A DNA stretch of 7,021 bases from Pelomonas sp036401055. Its GTDB lineage: Bacteria > Pseudomonadota > Gammaproteobacteria > Burkholderiales > Burkholderiaceae_C. Of this stretch, positions 1 to 7,021 are shown in pieces. A program made the translations under genes and the position numbers. Location of the stretch: assembly GCA_036401055.1 (NCBI GenBank), contig DASWWC010000110.1, positions 1-7,021 on the forward strand. Direction: 5' to 3'. Within the stretch, counting starts at the first letter, position 1, and every line of letters starts with the position of its first letter. Below the pieces are notes generated by a model. It was not told where the DNA came from. It was given only the letters and a program-made list of their open reading frames with translations, and made no database searches.

Positions 1-3413
<3,413 letters not shown>

Positions 3414-3414
<1 letters not shown>

Positions 3415-4643
3415 CAAGGGCGTCCTCCCGGCCGCGCCACGACTTCGGCCCAGTAGTCGGTCGAGCGAAACGCGGGCCAGGGCGCCGGCTTGATGTGGCG
3501 CGCCAACTGCCAGACCTCGGTCAGCCCGCCGTCCGGCCGCACCTGGGCGATGCGCAGTGGGCGCCACAGGTGGCGGGTCTGCGGGTCGATGGCGGCGAAG
3601 CCATGCGGGGCGCTGACCACCTGCTGCATCAGGTTGGCGTTGACCGCCTCGGTCTGCGCGCTGTTCACCTCGGTCACCGCCGCCGCCCACAGCCGCACGG
3701 CGACGTAGGCGGACACGGCCGGGTCGCTGGCCTGCGCGGCCTCGCCCTGGCTGCGCCGCAGCCGGGCCAGGAAGCTCTCGTTGGCCGCGCCGGGCAGCGA
3801 CTGCAGATAGCTCCAGGCCGTGAAATGGCGGTCCAGCCGCCCGCCCCCGTAGGCACGCATCTCGGGCTCGGCCGCGGCGAAGGACAGCAGCGGCAGGTCC
3901 GTCAGCGCGGCGGCGGCCAGCGCGTCGAAGAGGGCCCGGTTGCTGTCGCCGGCCAGTGTGTTCAGCACCAGGTCGGGTTTCAGTTCTACCAGCTCGGCCA
4001 TCGCCGCGGCCATGTCGGTCCCGCCCAGCGGCACATAGCGCTCGCCCAGCACCTGCCCGCCGGCGATCTGCACGAACTCGCGCAGCATGGCGTTCACGCG
4101 GCGCGGCGCCAGGCTATCGGTGCCCAGCAGGTAGACGCGCCGGCCGAAGCCGCTCATGGCCCAGTCGGCGGCCGGCAGCACCTGCTGGTTGGGCGTCGGG
4201 CCGGTGTAGATGATGTGGGGCGAACGTTCCATGCCCTCGTAGGCCATGGGATAGAACAGCAGGTGGCGCTGCGACTCGACGATGGGCCGCACGGCCTGGC
4301 GGCAGGCCGAGGTCCAGCAGCCGAACAAGGCCACCGCGCCCTGCTCGCGGATCAGCCGCGTCGCCGCCTGGGTCGCCGTCGCCGGGTCGGCCCGCGTGTC
4401 CTCGATGCGCAGCTCCACGCGCCGGCCCAGCAGGCCGCCGCCCTGGTTGAGTTCCTCCACCGCCAGCTTCACGGTGGCGACCAGCGCCCCCTCGCTGGTC
4501 GCCATGGGGCCGGTCAGCGCCTGCAGCAGGCCGATGACGATGGGCTGTGCCGCCTGCTCGCGGCTCTGGCGCCACAGCCAGCCACCCAGTGCCAGGGCCA
4601 GCAGCAGCACCAGGCCCCCGAGCAACGCGAGCCGGATGCGCAT
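3414..4643 (-). CDS. Periplasmic substrate-binding protein, urea/short-chain amide type (Peripla_BP_5; UrtA/AmiC-like)
   Basis: A 409-residue type I periplasmic binding protein of the branched-chain amino acid/urea/amide group. An N-terminal hydrophobic segment (about residues 5-24) precedes a mature start near residue 34, IVIGLLQALTGPMATSE. Further family hallmarks are FGCWTSACRQAV (107-118), LLFYPMAYEGMERSPHIIY (128-146), TGPTPNQQ (147-154), then YLLGTD, RYVPLGGTDM and LNTLAGDSN. These are typical of UrtA/FmdD proteins, and less closely of AmiC, the amide sensor of Pseudomonas. I see no lipobox Cys and no clear AXA cleavage site, because WLWRQSREQ follows the hydrophobic stretch; the protein may stay membrane-anchored. 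It starts 4 bp after the upstream REC-kinase gene and ends on the start codon of the hybrid kinase. No permease or ATPase gene is beside it, which favours a sensory role with the kinases over transport (inference). Urea or a small amide is a guess from the family. The Shine-Dalgarno is weak, so translation may depend on coupling to the upstream gene. Confidence 0.93.
3423..3428 (-). promoter_or_regulatory. Ribosome binding site of the hybrid kinase, inside the binding-protein gene
   Basis: GGAGGA on the minus strand lies 8 nt before the ATG at 3414 and inside the last codons of the binding-protein gene. It is the best Shine-Dalgarno among the four genes and supports ATG 3414 as the kinase start. 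With the TGATG stop/start overlap it suggests re-initiation by ribosomes finishing the upstream gene. Confidence 0.75.
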
Positions 4644-4647
4644 GGGC

Positions 4648-5814
4648 TCAGCCGGCCGCTCGGCGCGCCTCGGGCGAGATCAGCGGCAGCGTCAGGCGTA
4701 CCGAGGTGCCCACGCCCGGCGTGGACTCGACCTGGATCTGCCCGCCCAGCGCGAAGGTCACGAGGTTGCGCACGATGTACAGCCCCGGCTCGCTGCGGTT
4801 GGAGCCGAAGCGCGTCGAGAAGAAAGGGTCGAAGACCCGGCCCAGCATGCCCGGCGGGATGCCCACGCCGTGGTCCTGCACGACGATGCTGAGCTGGTCG
4901 GCGCCCACCGGCCGCACGCGGATGTGCACCTCGCCGCCGGCCTCGCGGTAGGCGTGCTTCATCGCGTTCTGCACCAGCGTCGACAGCACCTTGGCCAACG
5001 CGCCGCGGAAACTCAGCAGGTGCAGGTCGTCGCCGGCGTCCAGCTCGCAGCGCACCTGGTGAGCCTCCAGCGCCTCGGCCAGGCTGGCCACCACCTCGTG
5101 CACCAGTTCCAGCAGCGAAAAGCTGCGGCGCTGGTCGCCGAAGTTGTCGGCCGTGGACTGCAGGAAGGAGTCCACGATGGACAGCGTGCGCTGCAGGTTG
5201 GACAGCACCAGCCCCACGCTCTCCTCGCTGACGCGCAGGTGCTTGTCCAGATCGCTGCGCTTGATGTTGCCGGCCTGGGCCAGCGTGTTCAGGTGGGCCA
5301 GGTCGTCCTGCAGCGTGCAGGCCGAGATCAGCGCATTGCCCAGCGGCGACGACAGCTCCTGCGCGATGCCCGAGATGGTGCGCCCCACCGAGGCCAGCTT
5401 GTCGCGCTGGAACAGCTCGATCTGCGAGCGCGCGAAGCTCTCGGACGCCAGCTTCAGCGCCAGCTGCGTGCGCACGCGCGCCTTCACGACCACGTCGACG
5501 AAGGGCTTGGGGATGTAGTCCACCGCACCGTGCGCGAAGCCCTCGGCCTCGTCGTCGGCGCTGCCCTGCACGGTGACGAAGATGACCGGCACGCCGCGCG
5601 TGCGCGGGTCGGCCTTCAGGCGGTCGCAGACCTCGTAGCCGCTCATCTCCGGCATCAGCACGTCCAGCAAGATCAGGTCGGGCAGTTGCTGGGCGCAGAA
5701 CGCCAGCGCCTCGGCGCCGCTGGTGGCCATGGACACCTCGCAGTCGTCCGCCAGCAGCTGGTAGAGCGCGTGGATGTTGGCCGGTTGATCGTCGACAACA
5801 AGAATGAGCGGCAT
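4648..5814 (-). CDS. Response regulator fused to a degenerate histidine kinase (REC-HisKA-HATPase, H-box His replaced by Gln)
   Basis: A soluble 388-residue protein with no TM segment. An N-terminal receiver occupies about residues 3-120, with Asp8/Asp9, phospho-Asp51 (LLDVLMPEMSG), Thr81 and Lys103, all canonical. A kinase-like module follows. The DHp-like helix starts at KLASVGRTISGIA, but the H-box reads GIAQELSSPLGNAL where relatives have GIAHELNTPLGN, so Gln152 (CAG) stands at the phospho-acceptor site. In the ATPase domain, N-box Asn283 and G1 DHGVGI (Asp314) are present. The G2 box reads NRSEPGLYIV instead of GGSGLGLYIV, with Glu342 and Pro343 replacing Gly-Leu. It therefore probably cannot autophosphorylate and may have little ATPase function, acting instead as a phosphorylation-controlled scaffold or allosteric partner (inference). 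ATG 5814 was chosen because the receiver begins immediately (MPLILVVDD); an in-frame ATG at 5925 would add 37 residues of no recognisable domain and use up the intergenic region. First gene of the leftward operon, 4 bp before the binding-protein gene. Confidence 0.93.
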   Translation of the reverse strand: MPLILVVDDQPANIHALYQLLADDCEVSMATSGAEALAFCAQQLPDLILLDVLMPEMSGYEVCDRLKADPRTRGVPVIFVTVQGSADDEAEGFAHGAVDYIPKPFVDVVVKARVRTQLALKLASESFARSQIELFQRDKLASVGRTISGIAQELSSPLGNALISACTLQDDLAHLNTLAQAGNIKRSDLDKHLRVSEESVGLVLSNLQRTLSIVDSFLQSTADNFGDQRRSFSLLELVHEVVASLAEALEAHQVRCELDAGDDLHLLSFRGALAKVLSTLVQNAMKHAYREAGGEVHIRVRPVGADQLSIVVQDHGVGIPPGMLGRVFDPFFSTRFGSNRSEPGLYIVRNLVTFALGGQIQVESTPGVGTSVRLTLPLISPEARRAAG

Positions 5815-5840
5815 GGCAATCCAGGATAACCGCAGCTCCA

Positions 5841-5884
5841 GGCGGCTTCGTCGAGGTGAGGCGGGGGCTTTCCCCAGGGCCGCC
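5841..5884. repeat. Nested G/C inverted repeat in the intergenic region
   Basis: GGCGGC (5841-5846) pairs with GCCGCC (5879-5884). Inside it lies a small hairpin with GGGG (5863-5866 or 5864-5867) pairing to CCCC (5872-5875). It sits upstream of the leftward operon start and could be an operator or an mRNA leader structure. In sequence this rich in G+C, short inverted repeats also arise by chance, and no T-tract follows on either strand, so it is not a terminator. Confidence 0.25.
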
Positions 5885-5901
5885 ACGCGCCCCACCACCC
5901 C

Positions 5902-5928
5902 TTGACTGCCACTGGCGGCCCACATAAT
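5902..5928 (+). promoter_or_regulatory. Possible sigma-70 promoter for the divergent kinase
   Basis: TTGACT at 5902-5907 matches the -35 consensus at five of six positions, and CATAAT at 5923-5928 matches the -10 at five of six. The spacer is 15 bp, shorter than the ideal 17; a 17-bp spacing would instead place TAATCG at -10. This is one of the few A+T-rich spots in an otherwise very G+C-rich gap and it faces the ATG at 5952. Transcription would start about 5935, giving a 5' leader of roughly 15-20 nt, which fits the lack of a Shine-Dalgarno sequence. Confidence 0.45.
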
Positions 5929-5951
5929 CGGCCGGCACCTTGTCTCCGTCC

Positions 5952-7021
5952 ATGCCCCAGCGCCGGCTCACGCTCGCCCTCCTCTGGCTCGCCATGGCGG
6001 CCCTGCTCGCCCTGCTGGGCCTGCTGTGGCATTGGCGCGGCGCCACCGGCAGTGCGTTGGCCGACGCGGCGCTGGCGCTGAACCTGCTGCTGCTGCCCCT
6101 GCCCCCGTGGTGCATGCACCTGCTGTGCCGCCGCCAGCAGGACGGCCAGGCGGCCCAGGCCGCCGCCGAGGCGCGCACGCGCTTCCTCGCGCAGATCAGC
6201 CACGAGATCCGCACGCCCATGAACGCCATCATGGGCATGACGCAGCTGGCCCTGCAGACGCCGCTCAGCCCCGAGCAGCGCGAGCTGCTGGGCAAGACCG
6301 ACGCCGCCTCGCGCGCGCTGCTGCGCCTCATCAACGATGTGCTGGACATCTCCAGGATCGAGGCCGGCCACCTGCAGACGGAGTCGGCGCCGCTGCGGCT
6401 GGAAGACGTCGTGGCCCAGGCCGTCGAGCTGGTGCGCCCGCTACACACGCGGCCCCAGGTGCAATGGGTCTGCGACTGGGCCGATGCCAGCCTGCTGGGC
6501 GCGCGCGGCCAGCTGCAGGGCGACGCGGCGCGGCTGCAGCAGGTACTGGTCAATCTGCTGACCCACGCGGTCAAGGCCACGACGGCCGGCCAGGTGCTGC
6601 TGCGGCTGGTCGCCCAGGCCACCGACGACGAGCGCGTGCCGCTGAGCATCACCGTGCAGGACTGCGGCGCCGGCCTGAGCGACACCCAGCTCGCCGAACT
6701 GAACCGCACGCCCAGGCCTGGCGGCATGGACGTCGCGCAGCGCCTGGATGTCAGCAGCCTGGGCCTGAGCATCGCGCACAGCCTGGTGCTGCTGATGGGC
6801 GGCCAGTTGGCCGTGCAGACCCAGCCCGGGCGGGGCAGCCGCTTCGAGGTCCGCCTGGCGCTGCCCCTGCACCCCACCGCGCCACCGGCCGCGCCTGGCG
6901 CGCGGCGGCTGCTGCTGGCCGAGACCGACGCCGACGCCCGTGAGGCCAACCTGGCGCTGCTGCGCCACCTGGGCCTGGGCGAAGGCCTGGTGTCGGCCGA
7001 CCATGCCGACGCGCTGCTGCA
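5952..7021 (+). CDS. Membrane-anchored hybrid histidine kinase with eroded ATPase motifs (3' end outside window)
   Basis: The frame is open from ATG 5952 to the right edge, 356 complete codons. Two hydrophobic segments (about residues 6-27 and 38-58) are joined by only about ten residues, so there is no periplasmic sensor domain. A short linker leads to the H-box QISHEIRTPMNAIMGM with phospho-acceptor His84, then a normal DHp ending VLDISRIEAG. The ATPase region is recognisable but worn. The N-box reads LVNLLTHAVKAT, with His205 where the Mg/ATP-coordinating Asn should be. G1 is DCGAGL (Asp237). No F-box is visible in the stretch after it. G2 reads VSSLGLSI (Ser268, Ser269) instead of GGTGLGLSI. 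MGGQL and GRGSRFEVRLALPL close the domain. A receiver seems to begin at about residue 318, but its acidic pocket reads LLAETDAD (Glu324, Thr325, Asp326) where LLVEDN is usual. It is transcribed divergently from the three-gene operon and has no Shine-Dalgarno I can recognise. The kinase family is secure; catalytic competence is doubtful. Confidence 0.93.
   Translation, partial: MPQRRLTLALLWLAMAALLALLGLLWHWRGATGSALADAALALNLLLLPLPPWCMHLLCRRQQDGQAAQAAAEARTRFLAQISHEIRTPMNAIMGMTQLALQTPLSPEQRELLGKTDAASRALLRLINDVLDISRIEAGHLQTESAPLRLEDVVAQAVELVRPLHTRPQVQWVCDWADASLLGARGQLQGDAARLQQVLVNLLTHAVKATTAGQVLLRLVAQATDDERVPLSITVQDCGAGLSDTQLAELNRTPRPGGMDVAQRLDVSSLGLSIAHSLVLLMGGQLAVQTQPGRGSRFEVRLALPLHPTAPPAAPGARRLLLAETDADAREANLALLRHLGLGEGLVSADHADALL

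Larger units (their letters stand above)
5815..5951. promoter_or_regulatory. Divergent intergenic control region
   Basis: This 137-bp gap lies between the two divergent start codons and is the only non-coding stretch in the window. It must hold the promoters for the leftward three-gene operon, unless that is read from inside the divergent gene, and for the rightward kinase. It contains one sigma-70-like element facing right and a G/C-rich inverted repeat. I see no convincing leftward sigma-70 element. Confidence 0.7.

Noticed and set aside
5824..5852. Leftward promoter with TTATCC as -10
   Set aside because: The matching -35 position reads GACGAA, far from consensus, and the start site would fall almost on the ATG. 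Support is too weak to list.
5863..5875. Short GGGG/CCCC hairpin as a terminator
   Set aside because: The stem is only four to five pairs with no T-tract on either strand, and it lies between divergent starts where no transcript ends.
5815..5925. N-terminal extension of the REC-kinase from ATG 5925
   Set aside because: The extra 37 residues match no domain and receivers usually begin at MPLILVVDD; the extension would also overlap the rightward promoter candidate.
4514..6949. An 811-codon minus-strand open frame spanning three genes
   Set aside because: Its translation is low-complexity and out of frame with the recognised proteins, crosses the intergenic region and is antisense to the divergent kinase.

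Overview
The window is about 70% G+C, with strong G/C bias at third codon positions. It is fully occupied by four signal-transduction genes. Base composition, codon use and gene style suggest a high-GC betaproteobacterium of the Burkholderiales (Roseateles/Rubrivivax-like). This is an inference from composition and protein style, since no rRNA or other marker gene is present.

Layout: three genes read leftward as a tight operon from about 5814 to beyond the left edge. First is a cytoplasmic response regulator fused to a histidine-kinase-like module (5814-4648). Next, 4 bp away, is a periplasmic ligand-binding protein of the UrtA/AmiC type (4643-3414). Last, overlapping it by one base (TGATG), is a large membrane hybrid histidine kinase with Cache, HAMP, PAS, HisKA, HATPase, REC, REC and Hpt modules (3414 to beyond 1; 3' end not in window). 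A 137-bp intergenic region separates this operon from a divergent rightward gene (5952 to beyond 7021). That gene encodes a two-TM membrane-anchored hybrid kinase without a periplasmic sensor domain.

How they may work together: the binding protein has no transporter permease or ATPase genes beside it, so it is more likely a sensory receptor than part of an uptake system. Its ligand may be urea, a short-chain amide or a related small molecule. It could present ligand to the Cache domain of the co-translated hybrid kinase. That kinase retains every catalytic motif visible and would drive a His-Asp-His relay.

The most unusual observation is that the other two kinase-like proteins are each defective, in different places. 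The operon's REC-kinase has Gln in place of the phospho-accepting His and a broken G2 box, but an intact receiver. The divergent kinase keeps its phospho-accepting His but lacks the N-box Asn, the F-box phenylalanines and the first G2 glycine, and its receiver start lacks one of the paired acidic residues. The locus therefore looks like one competent kinase surrounded by two pseudokinase-like partners and an orphan binding protein. Whether they form one complex or pathway is inference.
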